The notes: generated from the letters alone by a model not told the origin. 64,000 nt of DNA from Adiantum capillus-veneris (GCA_014529385.2 CM043947.1:118709273-118773272); one strand, 5' to 3'. Shown: positions 43,387 to 55,154, counted from the stretch's first letter. Numbers and translations are program-made.

Positions 43387-44101
43387 GTGCTTCCACTAGA
43401 TCGAGGCCTGCTAAAAAGCTCTAGGAAAAGCAAGCAGCCAGACAAGACAGTATCAGTCTTGGCAAGCAAGGGAGCTAAGAAGTTCAAGCAAAGCCCAATT
43501 CAGAAAACTCAGAGATTAAGGCATCCACAAAATCTGAAGGACCTCAAGCGAAAAAGACCGACACAAGGGTGCTAATAATTTTTATTAGCATTGAGGCAAG
43601 CAATTAGAGCTATCACTGAACATGTACAACAAGGGAGTCAAGGCGAAAGCAATGGCGTCTCAAAGGAATCAGACCAGTCAGGAAGAAGCTTCAAGTACAT
43701 CCACAGATATTACAAGAGAGCAAATTCAAATCTATCTGATTGGATACTACAAAGGACTGCCATGCTATGAGGATGTCAATCAGAATTTGTACATCAAGAC
43801 AAAGAAAGATACAGAGGAAACTCGGACATCTCAATATGTGGAAGTTGAAACAGCGAAGAATGTGCTACACCCACATCCAAATTTCATGGAAGACTGTCTG
43901 GGATCAATTTACATGAGTCACGGAAAATACATCGACAATGAGATAGAAATTTTGTACAAGGATCAACTTACAGAACTCTACACATATCCTCCAAGTATTT
44001 TTCTGTACAAAGCACAAGATGGAAAACAAAAATTTGGTACCCTCTATGGAGATGAAGATGGTCGATACTACAGGCTGTCACAAGTCATGAAGTTCCTGTA
44101 G
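43387..44101 (+). pseudogene. Element B protein, N-terminal part
   Basis: A short basic ORF (43387-43575, KKFKQSPIQKTQRLRHPQNL) of doubtful coding value precedes the main one at 43622. The main part (159 codons) has a Ser/Thr-rich start, then IQIYLIGYYKGLPCYEDVNQ, NLYIKTKK, and near its end KFGTLYGDEDGRYYRLSQ. No known family is recognised. It shares with the rest of B, and with the pre-gag ORF of C, a recurring Y-x-D-x-x-G-x-x-Y pattern. A frameshift near 44070 connects it to the next piece (SHEVPVENNHYFIVEAFGSR). Confidence 0.5.
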
Positions 44102-44154
44102 AAAACAATCATTACTTTATAGTAGAAGCGTTTGGCTCAAGAGGAGAAGACTAC

Positions 44155-46641
44155 ATGTCTAAAGGTGGTAATAGATACCATCTCGTCATGGGTTTACCTC
44201 TAACTACGCACTTGGAAGAGTTAACAACTACAACTGTCACTGCACAAATGGGTGGCACAACACAAGGCACAACATGGAAAGACACAACACAAGTCTCGTG
44301 CACTGCATCACCACAAGAGGTACCAGCTATGAAGATAGCCCAACTTCAAAAAGAACTAGCTTGGTCTCAAGAGCTACTTAACAAAGCACAAGAAGTCATA
44401 TCATCAGGCATTAAACAGATGCCAACATCAGATATGAAACCCTCTCGGATAATGGGAGTTCAAACTCAACAAAGAGACCCTATATCTTCAAGAGCGGGAT
44501 TAAGAAGTCCAGTTTTACAAGAAGCAGTGTCCTTTTCAGGAGTCCAAGTGGAATTTCAAGAAGCATTGGAAGATGCCGAGCCGGAGGAGATACCACTGGA
44601 AATTCACAATGCCCAATGTAAAAGGTCAGGTCAAGATGTCATTGTGGTCGACAAATACGATAGGCACTATGAAATAGCCGATGTGAAAAATATGGATGAG
44701 TTTAGCAATTGTGGGCAACCTGTAAGTCACATACTCGGACCCCGTCCAAAAGCACCATCAAGGGAAACGGAAAACAAAGATTCGGTTCAATCTTCACCCT
44801 CGGTGTAGAACTCGCCAAAATCAACTCGGAAACATAGCCCTAAGGCTATGCAGAAGCCCCACGTCAAAGACCATATACTGATGGAAGAATTAGCATCACA
44901 ACTGCTAGAAAGCATGGATAGTGATTTGCTCTTGTATGCAAGAAATAATGGAAGCTATTTTCAGCTTCTCAAAGACAAGACGATGAAGGATAAAGAGACA
45001 AAGCCAGTGGATACACCTAAGTCAGTCGTAATCTACAGGTTCATGAATGCAAAGAAGCGGTCATATATGTATCTAGATACCACAGGAAACCATTATCAGC
45101 AGTATTATGGAAAGCTGCCTCGTCCAAAGGGTGCACATGTTGAGATAACAACATATTGCGACCAATGTGCCATTGGTCATTTAGTGAAGGACTGCCCAGT
45201 AAAGCTCTACATGGAAAAGAAGAAGCAACAAGCCAAAAGCAAAGTTCATACAGTGACAACAAGGGAACGGAAGAAAGAATCCCCAACAAGATCTTCGAAA
45301 AAGAAGCAGATCTTGTCACAGAGCACAAAAGATAGGCTCAAGACACAGTTGCTTGAAGTCAAGGGTGTCAACGACATTATCATAGAGAATCAGGCTTTCA
45401 AAAAAGATCAATTGAATCAGCTGATTCAAGATCGTTTAAGGAACCCCAGTGAGGACAAGTCAGAGCATCCACAAGGTGATGAAGATGAAGCTCGTAGTTC
45501 AAGGTTCGAGATAAAAAAAAGCCAAGATTCTGACGATAGTGAGCCAACGCAAGAAGAGGTGGCAGAGGTAACAAAAAATCTTAGTGCCACATCACAAGTG
45601 GAAGACATGCAAATAGAGTCAATGGATGAAGCTGAAAGTCTACCTAATAAATTTTCTATTATGGACTCTTCATTGGTGATTGAACAAATCAAAGAGTATG
45701 AGAAGCTAAAAGAAGATATAACTGAAGACATACAATGCACAGAAGAACAGGAAATGACTGAGTCCAAGATTGACTACCAAGGACAAGCAATACAGGATAT
45801 GAATGAATATTTTCGAGAAGAGACTCTACAAAAACCCATGGAACAATGGAAACCAAAGGCCACGGCGACCATTGCATTAGAAGAAGAGAGTAAACCTCAA
45901 CATCCTGCTACACAAGCTTCAAAACATTTCCAAGAAGAAAAGTCACCAATGAATGACCTTCAAGTGCTAGAAGAAGTAAATAGTGACAGAGAGATTCTAA
46001 AATCAAGAATCAAGGCGTCATAGTAAAAAACTAGCAATGAACACCAACAAGCAGCTACATCAGAAGATAGTAAGCACTTGGGACATGCTACAACCAGTCA
46101 AATGACAAAGAAGTTCAACATACAAGAGGATGACAAAGCCTTCAAGGCACACAAGTCTACAAAAAGTACCGAAAGCAACGAGGACATCAGTTACTTGGCA
46201 GCTAACAAGAAGATTAAATTCTCGTTGGATGTGCATGAGAAACTGAAATTCAACTTTACAGCAGAGACAGATTGCACTGCCACGACTAATGTCATGTCTT
46301 ATGGGCTATGGTTACTTCTAGGTAAGCCAAAACTGTATGAAATTCACGTACAGGTTCTTATATCACATGGAATAGCTGTCACAAGTTTAGGGATTGCGAA
46401 AGCTACCCTTAAACTATGATCAAAGGTAATCAAAGACAAATTCCTAGTGGTGGATTCCTCCAAAATGAATACACATTTGATTTTGTCCAAGCATTGGGCA
46501 AAAACATTGGCAGAAGAACGTGGATTTTCAACAATGGTTATCACGACTAGCTCTCAAGAAATCCAGCCTACTACTGCTCCAAGATTATCGGCTTCCGACA
46601 AAGGCAAAGCCAAAATGAGCCCACAAATGTCCTACCAATAG
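44155..46641 (+). pseudogene. Element B polyprotein: zinc knuckle and protease-like domain
   Basis: One frame runs from 44155 to 47541, broken by TAG 44806, TAG 46021 (next codon TAA), TGA 46417 and TAG 46639. It includes a coiled segment (KIAQLQKELAWSQELLNKAQ), a Y-x-x-x-G-x-Y rich part (RSYMYLDTTGNHYQQYYG), a zinc-knuckle-like YCDQCAIGHLVKDCPV (45153-45200; C-x2-C-x3-H-x4-C, the spacing also used in C), and a long acidic region. Then comes a retropepsin-like piece: TAETDCTATTNVMSYGLW (46261-46314) and DKFLVVDSSKMNTHLILSKH. This aligns with the post-integrase domain of C, but D-S-G has become D-C-T. RT and integrase are absent. Confidence 0.7.
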
Positions 46642-46716
46642 AAGAAGCCCCTTAAATCAGAGTCTTCAATCCAGTCCCGAAAAGTTCAAGACAGAGCTTC
46701 GACATCAACTGACCAC

Positions 46717-47541
46717 ATGCTTCCACATCAAAGACAGACCCCAAAGAAAATCTTTCAACCAAAATACCCTACACTGCGAGATCATCGTCGACAAAAATCT
46801 TCAAAGGTCTACATCAAAGCTGAAGAAATCAAGGTCAAGGACCCAATATGGATAAATGATCCTAGCCAATTGATGAAAGGTAAAAACATGGGATGGATAG
46901 CCTCCCACTACAGCTTAGCAGAGCAAGGCTATTATGAGGGTCAGAAGAAACTTTGGTTACCAAAACCACAGACCTCGGCTTATGTGGTGGATAAAGGTTT
47001 CAAAAAGCGTCCCCAAAAGCAACAAAGCTCATATTTATATCGCCAAAGGAGACCAACCAACAAGGCTCACCAAAGGGATGCAGGAAATTTCAAATCCAAC
47101 TGGCCTTCATACCAAAATAGGACTTCATCGATAAATAATCCCAAAAATGGCACTCTTGTACATCTCAATACAACATCAAAAACATCATGGGAAGTGCCAT
47201 CTACAATTCTTCAAGCACAAGGTTACTATCAAGGAAATCGAAGAATCTGGCTACCAAAGATGCCAGGTAAACATTCTTCAAGCAAACGACTTCAACTTGA
47301 AAATAATCGCAATTTCACGGAAGGCAAAATCAACGACAATGTCACAGTCAAGGCAAAGGATATCTGCAAAGACACGTTACTCACACGATGCAGATACAAA
47401 TGGGTGCCAAAAGAACAACAAATAACGAAGAAGATTGAAGGCATCTCTAGCTCTCAAGAAATGATAGAAAAAGTGTTACGGGGAATGGAGCGAGCCAATC
47501 TTCTCAACCAAGGGACCAACAACAACAAAAATAAATTTTGA
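46717..47541 (+). pseudogene. Element B tail ORF with repeated W-[LV]-P-K motifs
   Basis: 275 codons in the same frame as the preceding pieces. A basic, Gln/Lys-rich protein with three spaced motifs: EQGYYEGQKKLWLPK (residues 69-83), AQGYYQGNRRIWLPK (167-181) and CRYKWVPKEQQ (225-235). The first two are clearly an internal duplication. Element C has the same kind of motif (KIWIPK, RIWIPK) in its 61335-61616 ORF. The composition suggests nucleic-acid binding, but I know no named family for it. The frame ends with a stop at 47539-47541. Confidence 0.55.
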
Positions 47542-48885
47542 CACCCAAGGTCACCTAGGTATGGCAAAAGAAACCAATATTTCCAGTATGGTCCTTTACA
47601 AATCCTCTCTTCGAGGATGGGAGTTTTGACTTTCAACACCTATTCTTCGTCGAAAGCTCCTGAGAGTAAGTCAAGTCGCCATAAAAATCATGGCATAAGA
47701 GTTAAGAGTCGGGCAGCTGAGCCACTAAATGAGCAAGCATTAGACCCAAGCTTCATGTCTAATATTTTTTGTGGTCTATGAGTCTAGATGTTTAGATTAA
47801 AGCTCAAGATGGAGAGTTGAGCATACATAAAGTCATGTCACTCATGCTGGAAGAGGTGAACATAAGACTCAAAGTCTACTATTTCAAATGGTGGAGTGGC
47901 GGAGTAGTCTAGAAAACACTCACGCACATGAACACAGTGAGGAGAGTGGAAAAAACCTCGTCAACAAAAACCCTTCTTGTGAGTAATGGCAGCTCTTGAA
48001 TTCAAATATATTTTTGCTTCTCTAGCTACGTTCACTCCTGGAAGCACCCATTCAAACTTCGCTCGCACCGCATATTGTTTCCCATGCATCTATCTGTGCA
48101 AGCATATATAATGTCCCATCATTGGACATTTGCATTTGACACGATTTGTGTTCCACCCATGCACTTACACAACAAAATGACGATGACGAAGTGGTAACAG
48201 GTTTCATAAGCATTTGCTCAACAACAACGACTCTGACTTCAAGCTACTAACACTTATCCACTGTATATCCAGTAATAGTAGCCATACGGCCATACGTACT
48301 TTAACTCAACAAAACTCGGTTACATCAAACATAAGTACATATAGCCTCACATTTAATGGTGACTAAAGGCAATTTTTTTCCCATTGGGTTTTTCCCTCTA
48401 GTCCTATCAAGGTATCCAAGACCTTCATTTTGTAATATGCGCCCCTTTTTATTTTTACTATTTTATTTTTCTTATTAAAACACAGAAAATCAGACCAATG
48501 ACATCCCCAGACAACTGCATGCTCATCAATTACAGGATCAAAGGGGAGCGGCCTAGAAAAAATTAAAAAAGGCTTCAAGTTTACAGGTACACATGCAGGA
48601 TGACACCCAAAGAACAAACAATACAGAGCTGCCATGATAAATCCTTGCTGCAACAACAAACCTCACTCGACTTATTCACGCTACAACAACCAAACGGAGG
48701 GGGAGAGCTATGGCTTCAACTACACTACATGTACAAGAAAAAGGCACCTTGACAACATACAAAGCATCTGGTAGAAGCAACTGCAACAACAAAAGCTTCA
48801 ACCAACACCAAAACATGAAGCACTCGTCAAGGCCACTGCAGACATAGGGTCTTGTCGGGGACAACAAGACTTAGGAGGGGGAGAG
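47542..48885 (+). other. 3' untranslated region and polypurine tract of element B
   Basis: 1.3 kb with no convincing ORF, ending in TTAGGAGGGGGAGAG (48871-48885), a polypurine tract directly before the LTR. Confidence 0.65.
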
Positions 48886-50353
48886 TGTTGAAAGGTCAAC
48901 CTTTCCACAACGCTTCCACAAAGATTCCATAAATATTCCTCAAATATTCTCTAAAGATTCCAAATAAAGATGCTGATGAAGTGATGAAGACAAAGATGGA
49001 TGCTGTAATGTGAAGATACAAGCTCATGGACATCATTGAATATCCCGTTATTATTATTTTGAGCCATTACGGTCACTTTTGTAATGTTTACGGGAACTTC
49101 ATATTTTAAGTCGACAATTGTATTTTGGCTAGAGATGCTTGTTGGATGAGCAAAGCCAGCTCACAGTGTTGTAATTAAGCTCTATAGAAGCCTAGGGACA
49201 AATCAGGTCATTTTGGTCAGACATTAGGTTTTCCAAGGCTTAGTATATAAGCCAGAACCTAAAGCTTTGTAAGGAGACTTCGAATAAATCTGATCTTCTG
49301 TGTCGTTGGGAGACTGCGAGAGAGTGAGAGAGTGTGTGTGTGTGTGCTACAGGAGCTACGGTGGTCGGAATTGCAAACGGAGAGTAGCAGTGAGTTGCCC
49401 ACGAGGAGAGCTATGCGTTGATGCTTACATCACACGCGTTCATCTGTGTTTTGGCAGATTCACCCGCGAGCTACTTTTGGAGTTTCGGTGAGTAACTGTT
49501 GTCCGTTTTTTTCATTTCAGCATATCCACGCGATCAGAGCGAGTAGAGCTACACATTAAGCACTTTAGTTTTTGAAAACGTCGACCTGTAAAAACCGGCC
49601 AGATATCCTACGCATTTTCTGCACGGAGGGTATTGAGTAGGTTTTTTTGGTCACGGACCTTAAGGAGAGTGGCCTATTGGTGTTGATAGGATATCCCTCA
49701 AGTTTCGTAATGTTTTGAGAACCTCTAATGGGCTTTTGGCTTGCGGTAGCATCATAGGAGACTCTCACATTCACAGAACCGATGGCATGTAGAGTTGATA
49801 GACACGCCAATATCTACATTGCGAGTGTACGGTCTGGTTTTGCGAACTCGATCCACGAGCTACATCTGGTGATTTAGTGAGCATACATTATCCGTTTTTG
49901 CATTTCAGCATATCCACGCGTTCGCATTGAGTAGAGCTACACATTAGGCATTTTAGTTTTCAAAAACAACGACCTGCAAATTTCGACTAGACATCCTACG
50001 TGATTTTGCACCAGGTGTTTAGGGTTGGGATTTTGGTTCATGGACCTTAGGGAGAGCGACCTATTGGTGTTGGTAGGGTCTCCTTCAAGTTCTGTGGCAT
50101 TTTGAGAACGTTTGATGGGTATTTGGCTCTTGGAAGCATTGTAGGAAATCTCCTCTTATGCACTCCTGAAGGCTATAGCTTAGACATTGGGTAGAGACCT
50201 CTGTAGGAAGTAGTCGAGAGTCGTTCGAGTGTAAGTTGACACCCTATGCTTGCTTCCACACGCCTGTGGGTCGAGCTTCGTCGTCCTTAGCTGACAAATC
50301 TTGTTAGGTGAGTTCTCACTGTGCTGACGTCCATCGCGGCGTATCCGCCAATA
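48886..50353 (+). mobile_element. Chimeric LTR shared by elements B and C
   Basis: 48886-49800 matches the first 910 bp or so of the B 5' LTR, including TATATAAG (49244). At GTAGAGTTGATA it switches to GACACGCCAATATC. From there to 50353 it follows the last 550-600 bp of a related LTR, so a middle part of the LTR is present twice (GCATATCCACGCG occurs at about 49519 and 49910). It ends ...CCGCCAATA one base before a primer site. The B 3' LTR and C 5' LTR are therefore fused. Confidence 0.8.
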
Positions 50354-50354
50354 T

Positions 50355-50372
50355 TGGTGCCGTTGTCGGGGA
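50355..50372 (+). other. Primer binding site of element C, Asp type
   Basis: TGGTGCCGTTGTCGGGGA, one base after the LTR, two changes from the common Asp-type site. Confidence 0.85.
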
Positions 50373-52149
50373 AAAAAACCCTAGGTAGGTGACCAAGACT
50401 AGTCCTTGAGGATAGGGATTCTCTGGCTTGCTAGAGTCTCGTTTACATTTAGATAGGATCAGAGGGTGGAGGACTCTTTAGGTCTTAGGAGGAGTCTAGG
50501 GAGCATGTGTCTAGCCTAGATCCTTCGACTTAGTTAGACTTAGATAGTTTTAGGTATTAGTTGAGTTGTGGTGTAGAGAGGAGCTGGAGTGGTAGAAGCG
50601 GTGAAAGGAGAGCTTGAGAGTCCGGAGAGGCCAGGAAGCAAGCAAAACACCAATATCACCATCTCACATGAGGAGTAGGAGTAGAGTAAGTAGGACATCA
50701 TGATTAATGATCTGGATCACTTCATGCATGTTATACTTGCTGTTAGGTTCATCACAAGGTTGTAAAAGACGCAAAAGAGTGTTTAAAAGAAGCTAAAGTG
50801 AAGTTCAAAAAATTCTGTGAGTGTTTCTGAGAGAGCTACAGAGCATCAGGAGAATTTCTGTCAGGAAAAAAATAAAATTTAAGCCAAGAGACATCCTACG
50901 CGTAGGATGTCTACAGGGTGATCTGGTTGAAATTTTGAAATTATGAGTTGACTATTGTGTTTAGAAGGTAGGTTTTACCCTATTTTCACCTAGAAAGTGG
51001 AAGTTTGACCATATCTTGACAGGATAAGGCTAGATAGACAGAAACTGCCAGAACTCCTACCCAAATTGTGCCAAGGCATTATTTTAAGACCAAAACCATA
51101 GGATGGTTGCAGGGGCATGATCTGCATGATTTATTGAGTGCCTGAGAAAGGTTCCATCTCAATTGGGTTTTTAAACAGACTTTAGCATTTTTTACTGAAA
51201 AGGGCTAGAACAGCTAAAATTGGGATCTTTTGAAATCCAAACCAAAATCTAAGCATAGCACTTAGTTGCTGACATCAAGGGGAAGCTGTGGCTCAAGTTT
51301 GGGGTCAAACAGACCATATAGACATCCTACGTGTAGGATGTATTCTGTGTGATTTAGCACTCCAAACTCAATTCTGAGCATACCAAAGTGATCAGCACCT
51401 TGAGGGGGGTCTGTGCTTTGCATTTGAAGCTATTTTGAGGAGTTAGACATGCTATGCGTAGAATGTCTAATGCATGAAATTGAAGCCAGAAACTGACTAT
51501 AGGCATAGTAGGGTGTTGTATAGCCTGAGGCAAGCCTCCTAGTCAATTTTGGTTCAAATTGGAGTTATTTGACTGGTCAAACCAACATTAAGCTGTTGGA
51601 ACAGATTTTTGATCCATTGACTAGCTTATAGGTGTCCAAATCAAAAAGTAAAAATAGATGTGGACTCAGCATATCAAGGGGAATCCATAGTGCAAACTCC
51701 AGGCAAAACAGAGCAGGGAGACATCCTACGTGTAGGATGTCTACAGGGGCTTAGTGAAGGAAAAATCTGACTGAGGAGATAGAGTGATGTTCCAATTGAC
51801 TTAAGAGTTCCAGAACTTCTTTCAGAAGTGAATTTGGACCTTGTTTGACCTTTTGACGGAGCAAAGACGGAATTAAGATTTTCCCGGTACATTGACCAAC
51901 ATTCGAGGGAAGTACAGTTCTAGATTAGCATACCTAATCAAGAACATACGAAGTGTATAAAATACATTAGTGGTTGAGGTTAACCCTCCAATTATACCAA
52001 TCATTACTAAGACCACCTCTAGCGGTTAAATGCTTTGATTCGATTGTCAAAATTAAACGCTTGTGTACAGGTATATTCAGTGGCAAAGCAAGAAGTTGGG
52101 CGGAAATTGATCCTTTGCCAGTGAGTGGTTGGATTTGTGATAAGTTGCA
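50373..52149 (+). other. Untranslated leader of element C with palindromes
   Basis: 1.8 kb without a meaningful ORF. Palindrome copies start at 50889 (perfect), 51320, 51445 (diverged) and 51719 (near-perfect). The stretch after 50889 is homologous to 41674-42100 of element B (GTAGGTTTTACCCTATTTTC, CCATATCTTGACAGGATAAG, ATTGTGCCAAGGCATTATT). B has more copies, so the array has changed length between relatives. Confidence 0.85.
50889..51742. repeat. Four copies of the 24-bp palindrome (element C leader)
   Basis: Copies at 50889-50912, 51320-51343, 51445-51468 and 51719-51742. Where changed, the centre is often ACGTGT instead of ACGCGT. Confidence 0.9.
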
Positions 52150-52935
52150 TTGCTAAGTTTGATGAATTTAAGATCAGGAAGACACATTCTTAGAGATCAA
52201 AAGGTGGCAGGTGATCAAGGTAGCTTAGTGTTCACCGAGGAGAGTGTAACTCAGGCAAGGCTAGATCCACTAGCACTGATTATTGAGGAGGGTAGTGATA
52301 CTGACACTTCATCCGATAAGTCCTTCTTCATGATGGGTAGTCAATAGCCAGGAGGTTTCTCCGACGAAGGACCAATTCCAGGAGGAAGCACCTCCCAAAA
52401 TGCTTTGAACGATTCCAAGTTCACTATAATCTTCTTAGAAAGAACAAACTCGAGGGGAGCCCTAGTTTATTCTGACTATCGAGGACACAAGTGTATTTGT
52501 ATTGAAGAAAGGCTTGCTCAGAGACTGGAACTAATTCGAGTCTATGATGATGGAGATAGATTCCGAGACAAAAAGGGGAACCACGATCTGATAGTTAGTA
52601 ACCCTGAGGATTACAATAGATATGGAGATAGCGTGGCAAAAGGAAAAATGGTTTCAGAAACTCAAGAACCGCCTCCAAACATTGGTCGACCCAAGGCTCT
52701 TTTTATGTATGATAAGAAAACAACCAGGGTCTCAACCTATAATGAGAATGTGGGGATTTACAAGCATGAGAGCGAGGGAATAGTCTCTTACTTTTGTTGC
52801 AAAGAACCCTACCCAAACGAATTAAGTAAAAACAAGGTTCCTTACTTATTCTCTTATGAAATTTCTATGGGGAAGGATATTGTTTTGTTGATAGGTACGG
52901 GAAAGAATACAAATGTATTCTCCCAGAGGAGGTAG
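52150..52935 (+). pseudogene. Pre-gag ORF of element C
   Basis: Two open pieces in one frame (52150-52347, 52405-52935) separated by a TAG, then a frameshift near 52890 leads into gag (YGKEYKCILPEEVEKTIVPE). The protein has ALVYSDYRGHKCICIEERLA, RVYDDGDRFRDKKGNHDLIV and RVSTYNENVGIYKHESEGIV. Each carries an aromatic-x-D-x-x-G-x-x-Y-like unit, as in the B proteins. I recognise no known family. Its position before gag recalls ORF1 of Tat/Ogre elements, without visible sequence similarity. Confidence 0.55.
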
Positions 52936-52979
52936 AAAAGACAATAGTTCCAGAAGCATCAACATATGCCCCCAAAGAA

Positions 52980-54188
52980 GTGCCAAGGGTTACCTACACC
53001 CCTAGCAAATCGACAAATCCCTTTTCAAAAGAGTATGATGCGACATCACATTCTACTCGACAACAGACGTTCAACTACCAAAACCAACCAGCAACTCAGC
53101 CATCATTGCAGGCATGGCTTCGACAGAGTGCAACATTGGGACAAGACCGAAATCAAGATGGTTATCCAGCCGCATGAGGGCTAAGAGATTTACAAGAACC
53201 ACCGCTCTATTCACGGTATCAAGGCGAGAGTAAGCCAAAAACTCAAGGGTCAATAGAGCCTGGAAGACCACACATAGAACGAGTTCGAAGAGATGAACCA
53301 TCTCTTGCAAGAACCGTTAGAAACTATGGCTTAGGAGCACCATTGGGAGAGGAACCCTCCCACTACCGAAGGCCATAGGAGGTATATCGATTAGGACGAG
53401 GAGATCCAATGATGAGATTTGTAGACCATCGTAGAATTAGGCCTTCTCAAGTGCAAAAATGGGTAAACAAGAAATACAAGGGAAACAGAGATCCTAGGGA
53501 TCATGTAGCAGCATTTGTGCGTGTAATTAGAGTTGAAGAGGTGTTAGACTTCCTTACCCAATTTGCAGGGTTTGGACTGACCTTAGAGGAGGATGCTGCT
53601 ACTTGGTTTGACTCTGTGGAGCATAGAGACTTTGAGTCTATGGAGGAGGTGTTTGACGAGTTTATTGAGGAATTCTCACAAAGGGAGATAGCTCATGATA
53701 CAGTCTTACAAATCCATAAATTCAAACAGAAAGAAGGGGAATCTGTGCGAAAAGCAGCCCTACAACTAAAAAGATATGTTAAGTTCTGCCCTGTGGAAGA
53801 ACTACCAACTCAGTCCAGACTTATGCTTATATTTATTCAAGGACTAAGAAATGCAGATCTCCAGAAGGACTTACATATGAAGAGGAGCACGACGTTAAAT
53901 GAGTTAACTAAGGAGGCTCTTTACCTTGTAGAAAATTGTGCGGTCTACAAGGAGGGTGAATTCAAGGATCTTGATGACGATTCATCCTCACAACAAAGTG
54001 GAAGCAAGTCCGCTAAGACAACACCGAAAGGAGAATTAGCAATAAGCCAGGAGCAGCTTGTAGAGGAAGTGCTAAAAAAGATTAACCTGTATGCCAAACC
54101 TCAGGCTAAACAGCAAAAATGGTGTGCTATTGAACAAAAATGGAAAAACCATGTGACGGAGGAATGTTATTATAACAGGGGATATTGA
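52980..54188 (+). pseudogene. Gag of element C
   Basis: A Ser/Pro-rich start (YTPSKSTNPFSKEYDATSHS), two in-frame stops (53175, 53376), then a capsid-like core from 53409: VQKWVNKKYKGNRDPRDHVA, GFGLTLEEDAATWFDSVEHR, SMEEVFDEFIEEFSQREIAH, FKQKEGESVRKAALQLKRYV, FIQGLRNADLQKDL. This is the Retrotrans_gag pattern (alpha-helical, A-x-x-W-F ... F-x-x-x-F). The frame ends in TGA at 54186 and shifts to the nucleocapsid part. Confidence 0.8.
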
Positions 54189-54970
54189 GAGAGAGACCTT
54201 ATGCTCCCCAAGTTCAGGTAGCATCTCCTCAACTTCCACTGATGCCTAGGCATCAAGCAGGCAACCTACCTGGACCTGTAGGTGTAGAAAGACCACAACC
54301 AGTGTTGGGGCAGCAACCGCCCCTACCAGGATTACGACCAATCGGCATAAGATACACACCAACCGTAACCGAACCAGAAGAGAAGGATTTGGTGCCTATG
54401 CATGCATATTACGAAGATCCCAATGGATATGCTGCAAATCCTGTCTATTATCCATCGGAAGAATCCCCAACGCCAGAACCTTGGAGCACGATGGGAAGTG
54501 CAGGACCACCAACAGCTACATAGGTAGCAGGAGAAGGAAGATATAGCTTGGATGAACAAACATTGTTGTTCATAGACAACGGAGGCATGGGCGGACAGAG
54601 ACATGCATACCAACAAAGAGGAGCTCAAGGAGCACTTCAACAGCCTAAGGGACCCTGCTACAAGTGTGGTGGAGACCATTGGCTAAGAGACTGTCCTCAT
54701 GATGAAATCATTAGAGTCAACGCATATTGCACCGAGTGTGGAGTTACTCATTTGATTCCTGATTGCTCTAAGAACCCGAGAAAAGGAGCAAAAACTACCT
54801 TGAACATGTTGGAAGCAGTGCCTTCCAGTGGAGGGTCAGAAAACAAGACAGTAATACCTATTCAGGCAGTGACACAAGCCCAAGCTCAAATAATGACGAA
54901 CGAACCCATAATTGAAGAGCCAAAAACCGACACCCCAAGTTCAGAAATGAAAAATCAAAGAAGCACTTGA
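54185..54970 (+). pseudogene. Nucleocapsid part of element C with two zinc knuckles
   Basis: A Pro-rich linker (LPGPVGVERPQPVLGQQPPL) then, after a TAG at 54521, two Cys-His boxes: CYKCGGDHWLRDC (about 54656-54694) and CTECGVTHLIPDC (about 54731-54769). Both have C-x2-C-x3-H-x4-C, one residue shorter than the usual x4 spacing. The second is like the single box of element B (CDQCAIGHLVKDC). The unusual spacing links the two elements. Confidence 0.75.
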
Positions 54971-55154
54971 AAAGCTAGAAAGGCGCGTATGAAAGCCCGG
55001 AGAGAACGAGAGCAAACGGCTCTATCCAGATTTAAAATACACCAAGGATAGATTAGATCGGTTAGAGGATCTAGCTAGTCTAATCTCACACACTACGACA
55101 ACCATAGTACCCAAGGAAATAGCAGAACCCAAAAGTGCAGGATCAGGAGGATCA

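Larger units (their letters stand above)
39493..49800 (+). mobile_element. Element B: large LTR element without RT or integrase
   Basis: 5' LTR 39493-40556, Asp-type primer site 40558-40575, a 2.8-kb leader with repeated palindromes, one long broken coding frame (43622-47541), a 3' region, a polypurine tract (48871-48885) and a 3' LTR from 48886. It encodes a zinc knuckle, a degenerate protease-like domain and a W-P-K tail but nothing resembling RT, RNase H or integrase. Leader, primer site, LTR and tail resemble those of element C to its right, so B looks like a non-autonomous relative of C. Its 3' LTR passes into a C-type LTR at about 49800. Confidence 0.85.
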
